From positions 2,046,001 to 2,110,000 of the forward strand of contig CP159990.1 in the NCBI GenBank assembly GCA_040702975.1: DNA of 64,000 bases. Direction: 5' to 3'. The position numbers and the translations under genes are program-made. The notes under the pieces were generated by a model. It did no database searches, had not been told where the DNA came from, and was given only the letters and a program-made list of their open reading frames with translations. Shown here piece by piece: positions 22,402 to 31,504 of this stretch. Source of the stretch: Roseburia hominis (GTDB taxonomy: Bacteria; Bacillota; Clostridia; Lachnospirales; Lachnospiraceae). Within the stretch, counting starts at the first letter, position 1. Every line of letters begins with the position of its first letter.

Positions 22402-23331
22402 ATGAAAATAATTGAATTCTTTACAACAGGAAATAAAAAGTATTGGCTTGACCAGATTGCCAAGTCGGACTGGGGAGCGGGAAAATATTTGGCGCAGCTT
22501 ATCAGTGAAAATCAGCTCACGGAAGCTGTGGGGGAGACAGCCCTTGTCTTGATGCTTACGGATGAAAATAGATTGGTGTCATTTTGTACATTCGCGCCCC
22601 TTGATGACATACAGCCTACGGATCTGTCTCCGTGGGTGGGATTTGTATATACTTTTCCGGAATATCGTGGAAACCGGTACGCGGGAAAGCTGCTCGATTA
22701 CGCCGAGTGTCTTGCAACCGTTATGGGAAAAGAGGCGGTCTATATTTCGACCGGTCATACAGGGCTTTATGAAAAATATGGATATGAATTCTATCGGATG
22801 GACAAGGACATGGGCGGTGAGGATTCCAGAGTATATCGCAAAGTTCTGAATATAGACGGCCCGGATAAGGACAGAAGAATCGAAAAAGGCAGCGCATATA
22901 AAGCAGCGATTGTAGCTGACGCGAGACGGGGAGTTGACCCGGTTGCCTATTGCGGCTTTTCATGCAGCCACTGCTTTTTAGGACAGTGGTGCGGAGGTTG
23001 TAAATCCAGTTTCAATTGCTGTTCCTTCGGCACACTGTACGAAAAAGGAAAGTGCCCGAACATTACCTGTGCCAAAAGCAAAGGACTGGAAGGGTGCTAT
23101 GCCTGTGACGCGCTGGAAAACTGTAAGATCGGATTCTATGCTGACGGCAATGATGGTGCAAATGCGTGCAAGGCTCAGGCAATATTTGTAAAGCGACACG
23201 GAAAAGAACAATTCTTCAAGGTTCATGATAAACTGCATGAAAAATACGATTTTCAGAAAACCCAGGAAATATTGGGAGAAGATTTGGATAAAGGACTTGA
23301 GATTTTGGAGAAGACCAGTCGAAACAGGTAA
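22402..23331 (+). CDS. GNAT acetyltransferase fused to a cysteine-rich DUF3795 domain
   Basis: Of 309 residues, about 1-145 form a GNAT acetyltransferase (WVGFVYTFPEYRGNRYAGKLL is the acetyl-CoA loop, then YISTGHTGLYEKYGYEFY). Residues 170-300 form a DUF3795 domain with many cysteines (VAYCGFSCSHCFLGQWCGGC). The cysteine pattern suggests metal or Fe-S binding. The substrate is unknown. The start follows GGTGAG. The DUF3795 stub just upstream implies local duplication or gene shuffling of this family. Confidence 0.82.
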   Translation: MKIIEFFTTGNKKYWLDQIAKSDWGAGKYLAQLISENQLTEAVGETALVLMLTDENRLVSFCTFAPLDDIQPTDLSPWVGFVYTFPEYRGNRYAGKLLDYAECLATVMGKEAVYISTGHTGLYEKYGYEFYRMDKDMGGEDSRVYRKVLNIDGPDKDRRIEKGSAYKAAIVADARRGVDPVAYCGFSCSHCFLGQWCGGCKSSFNCCSFGTLYEKGKCPNITCAKSKGLEGCYACDALENCKIGFYADGNDGANACKAQAIFVKRHGKEQFFKVHDKLHEKYDFQKTQEILGEDLDKGLEILEKTSRNR

Positions 23332-23485
23332 AAGGGTAGCATTGCTGAGGAATAAGTGGTGTTGAAGACTCTACCATGCGTAGGTTGGTTTTCAGCCTGG
23401 AGTTGTATACAATGGTATCTGAAAGCAACTTAATAAGTAGTCAAGTAGTATTAAAAAAGATTTTTTCAAAGAAGGAGCGATCATT

Positions 23486-24067
23486 ATGACCTATATCACA
23501 GGAGATACCATTAAGAAATTACGGGAAAAAAAGAAACTTACGCAAAAACAACTGGCCGAAAAGCTGATGGTAACAGATAAAGCAGTTTCAAAGTGGGAGA
23601 CAGGCCGGGGATTTCCGGATGTCAGTATTCTTTCCGGGCTTGCCGAGGCATTAGCGGTCTCTGTGCCGGAGCTTTTGACCGGAGATGTTGCTGCTAACAA
23701 AAATGTGTCCGCGAGTATGAAACGAAGCAAATTCTATGTATGTCCGATCTGCGGCAACGTGATTCATGCGATGGGAGAAGGGGCATTTTCCTGTTGCGGA
23801 ATCCGCCTGCCTGTACTGGAGGAAGAAGCGACAGATGCAGAGCATGAGATTACTGTGGAAAATATCGATGGTGAACTGTTTGTTTATCTGAATCACCCGA
23901 TGGAGAAGGAGCATTTTATTTCCTTTGTCGCTTATGTTGCTGACAAGGGCATTCAGATGGAGAAACTCTATCCGGAACAGTCGCCGGAACTTCGGCTTCG
24001 CAGAATGAGGCACGGAAAAATTTTCGCATTCTGTAATCGTCATGGACTTTTTTGCCACAATGTCTAA
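23486..24067 (+). CDS. XRE regulator with rubredoxin-like and desulfoferrodoxin-like C-terminal regions
   Basis: Residues 5-60 of 193 are an XRE helix-turn-helix (LREKKKLTQKQLAEKLMVTD, then SKWETGRGFPDVSI). Residues 80-110 carry a CPICG knuckle and a second cysteine pair (SCCG). The rest (INGELFVYLN-like stretch, HPMEKEHFISFVAYV, CNRHGLFCHN) resembles the iron-binding neelaredoxin/desulfoferrodoxin fold. AAGGAG precedes the ATG. A redox- or iron-sensing repressor is a reasonable inference; target genes are unknown. Confidence 0.8.
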   Translation: MTYITGDTIKKLREKKKLTQKQLAEKLMVTDKAVSKWETGRGFPDVSILSGLAEALAVSVPELLTGDVAANKNVSASMKRSKFYVCPICGNVIHAMGEGAFSCCGIRLPVLEEEATDAEHEITVENIDGELFVYLNHPMEKEHFISFVAYVADKGIQMEKLYPEQSPELRLRRMRHGKIFAFCNRHGLFCHNV

Positions 24068-24137
24068 GGAGAGAAGAAAAGAAACATATCATTAAATTGG
24101 GAGTTTATCATAGGGAAATATAAGTGCAGGTGTTTAT

Positions 24138-24467
24138 ATGATTTTAAGTGTGAGCAGGCGGACCGACATTCCGAATTATTATTCCGAATGGTTTGTAAAT
24201 AGAATAAAAGAGGGATTTTTATATGTCAGAAACCCCATGAATGCCCATCAGGTAAGTAAGATTAATTTGTCCCCTCAATTGGTGGATTGTAGCAGATATT
24301 GTTATGCGAATTATTCGGATAAGAAAGTCAGGGAGAATTGCGCGCTATATGATTCTAAATCACCTATACTGTGTGGAAAAATATCAGATAAAGACATCAT
24401 AACGGAACGTAAATTGAAATCATTTAAAGTTGAACAAATGAGTTTATTTGACATTGCAAATGAGTGA
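24138..24467 (+). pseudogene. DUF1848 protein with internal in-frame deletion
   Basis: The 109-residue frame joins a typical DUF1848 N terminus (MILSVSRRTDIPNYYSEWF, ending QLVDC) directly to a typical C terminus (RYCYANYSDKKVRENC and LYDSKSPILCGKI). The family is normally close to 300 residues, so the middle is deleted in frame at about residue 52. The last 18 codons (KLKSFKVEQMSLFDIANE) closely match a relic found right after the CRISPR array at 38166-38222. The protein, if made, is unlikely to be functional. Confidence 0.78.
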
Positions 24468-24520
24468 TGGAGTTAATATGAAATAGATAATAAGAAAGTT
24501 ATGACTCCCTCCTACGTAGA

Positions 24521-24552
24521 AAAAGGCAGGTGAATCCATCACCTGCTTTTTG
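24521..24552 (+). terminator. Terminator upstream of the cas operon
   Basis: GCAGGTGA (24526-24533) and TCACCTGC (24539-24546) enclose a 5-base loop. A's precede and T's follow, so it can work in both directions. Between here and 25067 there is about 500 bp of AT-rich sequence with no gene. Confidence 0.85.
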
Positions 24553-24874
24553 CTGATCATATATTTAATATTCCTTCCGACCGGAAGTTCCGGGAATATT
24601 TTCCGACCTTTTTGCAGTGTGTCAAAATATAGGGAAATGACACGGTTTAGCATGATGTTGTGTCAAATCATATCAAATATTGTAGCATAAAAGCATTATT
24701 TTGCAAATACTTTTGTTTTGGGAGAAAACGCTAAGATTGGTGCAAAGGTCGTATGGTTCCCAGCTATGGTATTGAAGCTGCCTTGTCAACGGAAAAATAT
24801 CCGGCGGTCTTATGCTAAACGTCAATGATACACTATACTAGTTCTTTCTTATTGATTTACATAATAAAATCGAC

Positions 24875-24901
24875 ATAATTTGACATGAAACGTCAAATTA
24901 T
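24875..24901 (+). promoter_or_regulatory. Perfect inverted repeat upstream of cas6
   Basis: ATAATTTGAC (24875-24884) and GTCAAATTAT (24892-24901) are perfect 10-bp arms around ATGAAAC. The site is 166 bp upstream of cas6 in the otherwise gene-free AT-rich stretch. A weak promoter (TTGTTA at 24978, TATATT at 25000) lies between it and cas6. It may be the operator of the cas operon; this is an inference. Confidence 0.5.
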
Positions 24902-25067
24902 ACAAAAATTGTGTTATTTATAGAAAAAAATTAGTAATTATGATAGAATAAATTATATTTGTTAATTAATGGTAAATTTGTTACCTTATATGTTTTTTCT
25001 ATATTCTAATTTCACACAGAAAATGGAATTATTACTTATTAAGAGTAGGCAGAAAGGAGGAATGTAG

Positions 25068-25811
25068 TTGAGAATAGAATTGCAATTTGAGCTGGAAAAA
25101 GCAGAATTACCCAAAGATAATAAGAGTATTTGGATTTCTTTTTTGAAAAATGTTATTTCAGTCTGTAATAACGGGAAATTTTATGACAGATATTTTTCAG
25201 AAGTTAGTCAGAAAGACTATACATTTAGCATTCTTTTAGCCAAGCCAAAGTTTGTAGAAGAAAAGGTGTTTCTGGAAAATAATCAGGTGAAAATGATTTT
25301 TTCGGCGGATGACAGGAGGAAAACAGGACTTATTTTTTATGCCGCATTTATACAGGCAAAAAGGCGAAGATTTTCTCTCCCGGAAGGAAATGGAATGATG
25401 TTAAATCAGGTACGTCAGTTAGGAGAGCGGTTGATTACCGGATCTAAAGTAGTGTTTCGAACGGTGACAGGGGGCGGACTCGTAGTACGTGAGCACAATT
25501 CAGAGACGAATCAGGATAAATATTATACGTTTCAGGATGAAGGATTTGAGGAGAAGTTAAAAATAGTATTAAGAACTCAGGCGGAGGGAGCAGGATTTTC
25601 CGGAGAACTGGCAGAGAGAATCAAAGTAACACCAATTCAGTGCAGAAAGGTTCTTGTGAAATTTTATGGCAGATATGTAGATACGACCGTAGGTATTTTT
25701 CAGTTAGAAGGGGATACGGACCTGCTGCAATATTTTTATCAGGCAGGAATTGGGTCAAGGCATTCGGCAGGATTTGGATTAATGGATATTGTTACGCAGG
25801 AAGATGTATAG
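25068..25811 (+). CDS. cas6: Cas6, CRISPR pre-crRNA endoribonuclease
   Basis: The 247-residue protein has the ferredoxin-like RAMP fold ending in the glycine-rich loop AGIGSRHSAGFGLMDI, diagnostic for Cas6. It cuts the repeat transcript to leave an 8-nt 5' handle, here expected to be ATGTAAAT. The start is a TTG at 25068, selected because AAAGGAGG lies 7 bases upstream. It is the first gene of the type I-B operon, and its stop codon overlaps the ribosome binding site of cas8b. Confidence 0.93.
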   Translation: MRIELQFELEKAELPKDNKSIWISFLKNVISVCNNGKFYDRYFSEVSQKDYTFSILLAKPKFVEEKVFLENNQVKMIFSADDRRKTGLIFYAAFIQAKRRRFSLPEGNGMMLNQVRQLGERLITGSKVVFRTVTGGGLVVREHNSETNQDKYYTFQDEGFEEKLKIVLRTQAEGAGFSGELAERIKVTPIQCRKVLVKFYGRYVDTTVGIFQLEGDTDLLQYFYQAGIGSRHSAGFGLMDIVTQEDV

Positions 25812-25821
25812 GAGGGAGAAT

Positions 25822-27174
25822 GTGAGAGAGAGCTTAGAAAATGAACGGTTCGATACGAAGGTTGAACCGTCGGACTGGAGATATTCGGCGGCAATTGTGG
25901 GACTTTATAAGTATTTAAGCTTTTATGGAGAGAAAGGAACGGATTTTGAGATTGCGGAAGATGCTATAAAATTCAACTGTTCGGATATCTCAGAAGAAAA
26001 ATATCTTCAATTTGTCGAGCAATATTATGGGGATGAACTTCAGCATAAAAAGCTGGAACGAATGATGTGTCAGGAAGAACTTTCGGATGACCAGATTAAG
26101 TTGACCAATGAATTACTAAAAGGGAACTCCATATTGAAAAAAGTTTTTGGAAAATTGAAGTTTGATGGAACAAACCAAGAAGAAATTTTGGAGCTGATCA
26201 ACAAAAACAGAAAAGCGATAATAAAAGAAACATATCGCAATAAATCAAATATGTATGCTAACTTTGCGAATACAGGACAGCTTCTGGAAGAAAAGAAGGA
26301 CTGTTGCAGGTTATGGGGATATTATGTAGATGGAGGAAGGAAGAGCAAAGCTATTTCTTATAATTTTGATGTGAACACGTTTGTGGCACAGGATGATATT
26401 CTTTTTGATTTTATTCCATTTAGTTTTTTGGGAGAAAGAGAGAGTTTTTTTATCAATGACAGTTTTTCAGTGGAACAGTTGATCCATACCAATATAGAAC
26501 TGGAACGTTTTATAGAAAATGAAATTGCCCTCTCTGAGGGGAAAGCCGTGGATGCCAGAAAGGTCCTTTTTAAATCCATACAGACAGTGTCAGATTTTCT
26601 TGATTATGATGTGGAAATAATCGTGAAGAATAGAGAGAATGACTTTTTTGAAACATTGTATATCCGTAAAGAGAGCATTGAGGTTTTAAGAAAACTGAAA
26701 ATATATGAGCCATTCTGTTGTTCAAAGAAAATCAATGACAATTACTATGTGAATATACAGAAGAAGGTGCTGGAATGTATTCTGAATCTGATTCGGACAG
26801 ATGAATTGATTGAGTTGTACCTAAAGGATAATGAGGATCGTTCAGAATATCTGGTTTCACAGTTCGTGAAAATAAATCAATTGATTTGTGGAGGTGACGA
26901 GGAAATGAAACAATCAATGAAGGCGGCTTACGCCTGTGCGAAAGAAGTGGCGAAAAAGCTTCCGGATAATAAAAGGGAAAGTTATCGGCAGAAGCTTACG
27001 AGTGCAATTGTATTTAAGGATTACGACCGCTGTTGTCAAATATTGTTACAGCTATCTAATTATTCAGATGTGACATTTGATTTTGCATATAGCCTGTTTG
27101 AAAATTTCGAGGAAAATAAAGATATTGCATATACATTCATTAATGCGCTGACAAAGAAAAAGGACAATGATTAG
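25822..27174 (+). CDS. cas8b: Cas8b1/Cst1, large subunit of type I-B Cascade
   Basis: The 450-residue protein sits between cas6 and cas7 and begins with a Cst1-like segment (DWRYSAAIVGLYKYL). It is expected to recognise the PAM and contact the target strand. The CXXC-CXXC zinc motif that named the Cst1 family is not visible. GTG at 25822 is preferred over the upstream ATG at 25789: AGGAGGG at 25810-25816 is spaced correctly only for the GTG. Assignment rests mainly on position and weak N-terminal similarity. Confidence 0.82.
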   Translation: MRESLENERFDTKVEPSDWRYSAAIVGLYKYLSFYGEKGTDFEIAEDAIKFNCSDISEEKYLQFVEQYYGDELQHKKLERMMCQEELSDDQIKLTNELLKGNSILKKVFGKLKFDGTNQEEILELINKNRKAIIKETYRNKSNMYANFANTGQLLEEKKDCCRLWGYYVDGGRKSKAISYNFDVNTFVAQDDILFDFIPFSFLGERESFFINDSFSVEQLIHTNIELERFIENEIALSEGKAVDARKVLFKSIQTVSDFLDYDVEIIVKNRENDFFETLYIRKESIEVLRKLKIYEPFCCSKKINDNYYVNIQKKVLECILNLIRTDELIELYLKDNEDRSEYLVSQFVKINQLICGGDEEMKQSMKAAYACAKEVAKKLPDNKRESYRQKLTSAIVFKDYDRCCQILLQLSNYSDVTFDFAYSLFENFEENKDIAYTFINALTKKKDND

Positions 27175-27186
27175 GAGGAAACCAGT

Positions 27187-28068
27187 ATGAAACAAAAGGC
27201 GTTAACGTTGACCGTTGTGGCAAACATGACATCAAATTATTCAGAGGGCCTGGGAAATATTGCAAGTGTACAGAAAGTATTCAGGAATAGAAAGGTCTAT
27301 ACGATTCGCAGCAGGGAAAGCCTGAAAAATGCATTGATGGTGCAGGCAGGAATGTATGATGATTTACAAACAGAAGTGGATGGAGCTACGCAGAAATTAG
27401 TGACAGAAGAATTGAATGCAGCGACCTGCAGAGCGCTGGAGGGCGGATATATGAGCACCAAGGGTACTACATATGTGAGAAAAAGTTCCGTTTATCTGAC
27501 GGATGCTATTTCCTGTGAAAGCTTTGTAAATGAGACCAGATTTCATAATAATCTTTACCTCGCGGGAAATTTTGCTGAGGCGAATGGTATGAATATTCAG
27601 AATGATGCGGGAAAAGTGGGATTAATGCCATATCAATACGAGTATGATAAATCATTAAAGATTTATAGTTTGACGATCGATCTGGAGATGGTGGGAAAAG
27701 ATGAGAATTTTAACGCCGAAGCTTCTAAAGAGGAAAAGGCGGAACGTGTGAAGGCGCTGCTAAATGCAGTTGAAACGTTAAGTCTGGTCGTAAAGGGTAA
27801 TTTAGACAATGCGGAACCAGTGTTCATAGTGGGCGGCATTTCTGACAGAAAGACTCATTATTTTGAAAATGTTATCCATGTGGAAGAGGATAAGCTCGTA
27901 GTTTCACAGGATTTGAAAGATAAGATAGGACAGGGATACCACTGTGGATTGCTGAGAGGAAAGATGCTTGCTAATGAGCAGGAGATTGAAAAAGAATTAG
28001 AGCCTGAAACCATTCCGGCATTTTTTGGAATATTAAAGGATGAAGTGAATGCCTATTATGAAGTATAA
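27187..28068 (+). CDS. cas7: Cas7 (Cst2/DevR type), Cascade backbone
   Basis: The 293-residue protein begins LTLTVVANMTSNYSEGLGNI, the typical Cst2/DevR Cas7 start with an RNA-binding RRM strand. It continues with VYTIRSRESLKNALM and a C-terminal GYHCGLLRG. Several copies coat the crRNA in Cascade. It starts 12 bp after cas8b with TAGGAGG. The sequence is of normal family length and intact. Confidence 0.93.
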   Translation: MKQKALTLTVVANMTSNYSEGLGNIASVQKVFRNRKVYTIRSRESLKNALMVQAGMYDDLQTEVDGATQKLVTEELNAATCRALEGGYMSTKGTTYVRKSSVYLTDAISCESFVNETRFHNNLYLAGNFAEANGMNIQNDAGKVGLMPYQYEYDKSLKIYSLTIDLEMVGKDENFNAEASKEEKAERVKALLNAVETLSLVVKGNLDNAEPVFIVGGISDRKTHYFENVIHVEEDKLVVSQDLKDKIGQGYHCGLLRGKMLANEQEIEKELEPETIPAFFGILKDEVNAYYEV

Positions 28069-28097
28069 TCGTAAAGACGGGGAGGCAGGTGAAATAA

Positions 28098-29177
28098 ATG
28101 AGAGCGTTACGTCTGATTATACACCAAAGCAGCGCAAATTATAAAAGAGAAGAGACGGTGGATAACAAAATGACTTATCCACTGCCTCCGATTTCGACGG
28201 TTATAGGTGCACTTCATTATATCTGTGGTTATCGGGAATATAAAGAGATGGATATCAGTATTCAGGGGAAATATGAATCAATGCATCGGGAACCATATAC
28301 AGATTATTGTTTCCTGAATTCAGTACAGGATGACAGAGGGATTCTCGTGAAAATGAGGAATGGGAGCATGCTGTCGAATGCTTTTGATAAAGTGGCAACG
28401 GCGAAGAAACCTCAGGGAAATAGTTTCCGTGAAGGAATCACCATTCATGTTGATGATCAGGAACTACTGGATGAATATCGTGATTTGAAAAACCGTAAGG
28501 ATTCGATTGATGAATTTAAAAAGAAACGGATCACTCCTGTGATGGAACTGCTGAAAAAGCGGAAAAAACATCTGGCAGAAAAGAAAAAAAAATTAGACAG
28601 GAAAACTGCGGAATACGAACGTGTAGTAAAACGGGAAAAGGAAATCAAGGATAGGGAAAAAGAGATTAAGTCCCGATTGGACGACTATCAGCGTCAGAAT
28701 TACACGATTCCGATCAGCAGGTACCGGTCCTTGACCAAATCAATGAAATTTTATGAGATTTTGGATGGTATTACGCTTGTACTTCATGTGAGGGCAGCAG
28801 ATACTGTTCTGGAGGATATTCTGGAACACATTTATGATCTGAAATCCATCGGGAGAAGTGAAGACATTGTTTCTGTAGAAAATGCAGAAATCGTTGAACT
28901 TTCAGAGGATTTTGAGGACGATGAGGTTACCAGCAAATATGCGGCCTACATTGATTGTGATCTGGTAAAAGATGGAAGGATTTATTTACGGGAAAGAAAT
29001 GGAAAAATCAGCGGAACTAAGTATTATCTGAATAAGAAATATGAAATTGTGAATGGAAAGAGAATTTTTGAAAAAAAGAAGGTACTTTTCGTTTCGCAGT
29101 ATACGGCAGATGAGTTTGGAGATGGACTATACGTGGATCGATACGGAGAGGAAACGTATATTGTCAATTTTTTGTAA
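28098..29177 (+). CDS. cas5: Cas5 (Cas5t/Cas5b type) with a long coiled-coil insertion
   Basis: The N-terminal RAMP part (MRALRLIIHQSSANYKREE, then MTYPLPPISTVIGALHYICG) is clear Cas5t, which binds the 5' handle of the crRNA. The protein is 359 residues. Residues 121-200 are a highly charged heptad-like helix rich in Lys and Glu (KKRKKHLAEKKKKLDRKTAE) that splits the RAMP core; the C-terminal part resumes at about 200. Cas5 proteins of this type are commonly near 230-260 residues without it. A hairpin separates it from cas3. Confidence 0.9.
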   Translation: MRALRLIIHQSSANYKREETVDNKMTYPLPPISTVIGALHYICGYREYKEMDISIQGKYESMHREPYTDYCFLNSVQDDRGILVKMRNGSMLSNAFDKVATAKKPQGNSFREGITIHVDDQELLDEYRDLKNRKDSIDEFKKKRITPVMELLKKRKKHLAEKKKKLDRKTAEYERVVKREKEIKDREKEIKSRLDDYQRQNYTIPISRYRSLTKSMKFYEILDGITLVLHVRAADTVLEDILEHIYDLKSIGRSEDIVSVENAEIVELSEDFEDDEVTSKYAAYIDCDLVKDGRIYLRERNGKISGTKYYLNKKYEIVNGKRIFEKKKVLFVSQYTADEFGDGLYVDRYGEETYIVNFL

Positions 29178-29181
29178 GGAG

Positions 29182-29209
29182 AAGCAACAGTGCAAAGCTG
29201 TTGCTTTTT
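29182..29209 (+). terminator. Hairpin with T run between cas5 and cas3
   Basis: AAGCAACAG (29182-29190) and CTGTTGCTT (29198-29206) are perfect 9-bp arms with a 7-base loop, followed by TTT. It lies in the only gap between Cascade genes and cas3, upstream of AAAAGGAG. It could reduce cas3 read-through or protect the Cascade mRNA end. Confidence 0.65.
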
Positions 29210-29223
29210 CAAAAGGAGTTTGT

Positions 29224-31458
29224 ATGGAAATACGAGATTATTATGCAAAACCCGAACAGACAATAGGGGAACACGCAGACAGATTATTGTGCGTATTGCG
29301 TAAATTAGGAGAATATGGATATATAGAGGATAGGGCATTGTATCGCCTTGTTGAAAAAGCGTGTGAACATCACGATGACGGAAAGGCAAATCCCGAGTTT
29401 CAGCTTCGAGTCCGAAGTGACAAGAAGAAAAAGTTCAACCAGGAAAAAGAAGTGCCGCATAACGTTTTGTCGGGTTTTATGCTTAATCGTGATGAATTTG
29501 AAGAAGAAGCAGATTTTTACAGGGTATTGTTCGCTATTATGTATCATCATGATTATGGAAATCCTTATGAGATTATTGTGGCAAAAAAAGAGCTGATTCA
29601 AAAATTGTTGAAAGACTTTAGGATGTTTCCAATAAAAAGGAAAGCCGCGAATATGATGCAGAGAATGATTTTTGATGATCAGGCTATTAAAATTAAAGGA
29701 TTTCTGCATATTTGTGATTATAGTGCCAGCGGCAATTATGTTGCTGAGTATCCGAACGATTTTCTGGAGGATGCGCTGGAGAATGTAAGAATCAAGTGGA
29801 GAGGGCAAAATCAAAATAGTGACTGGAATGAAATGCAGAAATTCTGCATGAGTAAGCGAAATGAAAATATAATTGTGGTTGCGCAGACCGGGATGGGGAA
29901 GACGGAAGCTGGACTTCAATGGATTGGAAATCAGAAGGGATATTTTGTTCTACCATTACGAACGGCCATCAATGCAATTTATGACAGAATCAGAAAGGAT
30001 ATTTTGCAGGGGGAAGAGCTGGATACCAGGCTTTCTATTTTACATTCGGAATCACTGGAATACTATTCAAAACGTTTGGATCAAGAGGAGATGGATCTGG
30101 TAGAATACGAGAATCGGGGAAAGCGGTTCTCGATACCGCTGAATATTTCTACAATGGATCAGTTGTTTGATTTTGTATTTAGATATCAGGGATCGGAACT
30201 AAAATTGACGATATTGTCTTACTCGCGGATTGTTGTTGATGAGATTCAGATGTATGATCCGGAGCTGCTGGCATATTTGATCTATGGATTAAAAAGAATC
30301 ACACAGTTGGGAGGAAAAGTTGCAGTTATGACAGCTACTTTGTCTCCGTTTATCAAAGAACTGCTTATACGGGAAATACCGTTCCAGGAGGAAAATATCC
30401 GCATTTTTACGAATGCTCTGGTAAGGCATCATGTGAAAACAAGTAATTGTAAGATGAATAGTGAGGATATTTTTGAATTGTACTGCCAAAATCGGGAAGA
30501 AAACAAAATGAATAAAATTTTGGTGGTGTGTAATACGATTCGAAAGGCACAGGAATTATTTGAAGAATTGCAGGATAAAATGGCGAGTCCGGAAGAACTG
30601 CATATTCTGCATAGCCGATTTACGCGGGAGGAAAGGGCAGGGAAGGAAAGGGAAATCATTGCGTTCGGAAAAACATATGATGAGAGTGGAATGTTGGACA
30701 AACAGTCAGGAATCTGGATATCAACTTCGATCGTAGAGGCAAGTCTGGATATTGATTTTGATTATTTGTTTACAGAATTGCAGGATTTGAACTCTTTATT
30801 TCAAAGATTCGGAAGATGTAATCGCAAGGGCAAAAAGGATGTATCGGAACCGAATTGCTTTGTTTATCTGGAAATAGATAAGCAAATGCTCACGGACAGC
30901 GGCGGTTTTATTGATGGAACTATATTTGAGGTTTCCAGACAGGCGATGAAAACGGTAGATGGTCTATTATCGGAAAAGCAAAAGATGAAACTTCTGGACG
31001 ATTATCTGACTATGGAGAACTTGAAAGAGAGTGAATATTACAGGGGAGAGAAGGGGTATAAAAGAACTTTGGAATGGATTGAGGGAATTACTCCATATCA
31101 GTACACCAGAGATGATAATCATTTACGAAATATTTTGTCGGAGGATATTATTCCGAGTCCTGTTTTTGAGGAAAGGAAGGACGAGATTTGGCAGTTCGCA
31201 AGTGTAATTGAGGACGAAAAAAGCAGTGCGCTCCAGAAAATGAAGGCGAAAGAAGAGATTAAGAAGTATTCGGTCAATGTTCCGTATTATCAGTGGATGC
31301 GATACTGTGGAGCGGTAAGGAAAGGAAATGCAGAAGCATATCCGGTAGTTCAATTAGGAAAGTATGAAAAACTTCCGGTCATGGAATGTTCTTATGATGA
31401 ACTGGGATATAGGAAAATGGACTATGAAAATGTGGTGCGGGAGCCAAATTTCATATAA
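29224..31458 (+). CDS. cas3: Cas3, HD nuclease-helicase
   Basis: The 744-residue protein has an N-terminal HD nuclease domain (EHADRL, CEHHDDGKANPEF, YHHDYGNPYE). An SF2 helicase follows with Walker A VAQTGMGKTEAG, motif II VVDEIQMYDPE, motif III MTATLSP and motif VI LFQRFGRCNRKGKK. It is recruited by target-bound Cascade and degrades DNA. ATG 29224 behind AAAAGGAG is chosen; a longer frame from 29053 would overlap cas5 by 125 bases. All catalytic motifs are present; motif II is DEIQ rather than DEVH. Confidence 0.95.
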   Translation: MEIRDYYAKPEQTIGEHADRLLCVLRKLGEYGYIEDRALYRLVEKACEHHDDGKANPEFQLRVRSDKKKKFNQEKEVPHNVLSGFMLNRDEFEEEADFYRVLFAIMYHHDYGNPYEIIVAKKELIQKLLKDFRMFPIKRKAANMMQRMIFDDQAIKIKGFLHICDYSASGNYVAEYPNDFLEDALENVRIKWRGQNQNSDWNEMQKFCMSKRNENIIVVAQTGMGKTEAGLQWIGNQKGYFVLPLRTAINAIYDRIRKDILQGEELDTRLSILHSESLEYYSKRLDQEEMDLVEYENRGKRFSIPLNISTMDQLFDFVFRYQGSELKLTILSYSRIVVDEIQMYDPELLAYLIYGLKRITQLGGKVAVMTATLSPFIKELLIREIPFQEENIRIFTNALVRHHVKTSNCKMNSEDIFELYCQNREENKMNKILVVCNTIRKAQELFEELQDKMASPEELHILHSRFTREERAGKEREIIAFGKTYDESGMLDKQSGIWISTSIVEASLDIDFDYLFTELQDLNSLFQRFGRCNRKGKKDVSEPNCFVYLEIDKQMLTDSGGFIDGTIFEVSRQAMKTVDGLLSEKQKMKLLDDYLTMENLKESEYYRGEKGYKRTLEWIEGITPYQYTRDDNHLRNILSEDIIPSPVFEERKDEIWQFASVIEDEKSSALQKMKAKEEIKKYSVNVPYYQWMRYCGAVRKGNAEAYPVVQLGKYEKLPVMECSYDELGYRKMDYENVVREPNFI

Positions 31459-31504
31459 ATACGGTAAGTAAAGATGAGGGGCGTTTGGTGGGAAGGAGCT
31501 GCTG

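Noticed and set aside
29053..29223. Upstream extension of cas3
   Set aside because: It would overlap cas5 by 125 bases, while ATG 29224 has a good AAAAGGAG and gives the usual HD-domain start.
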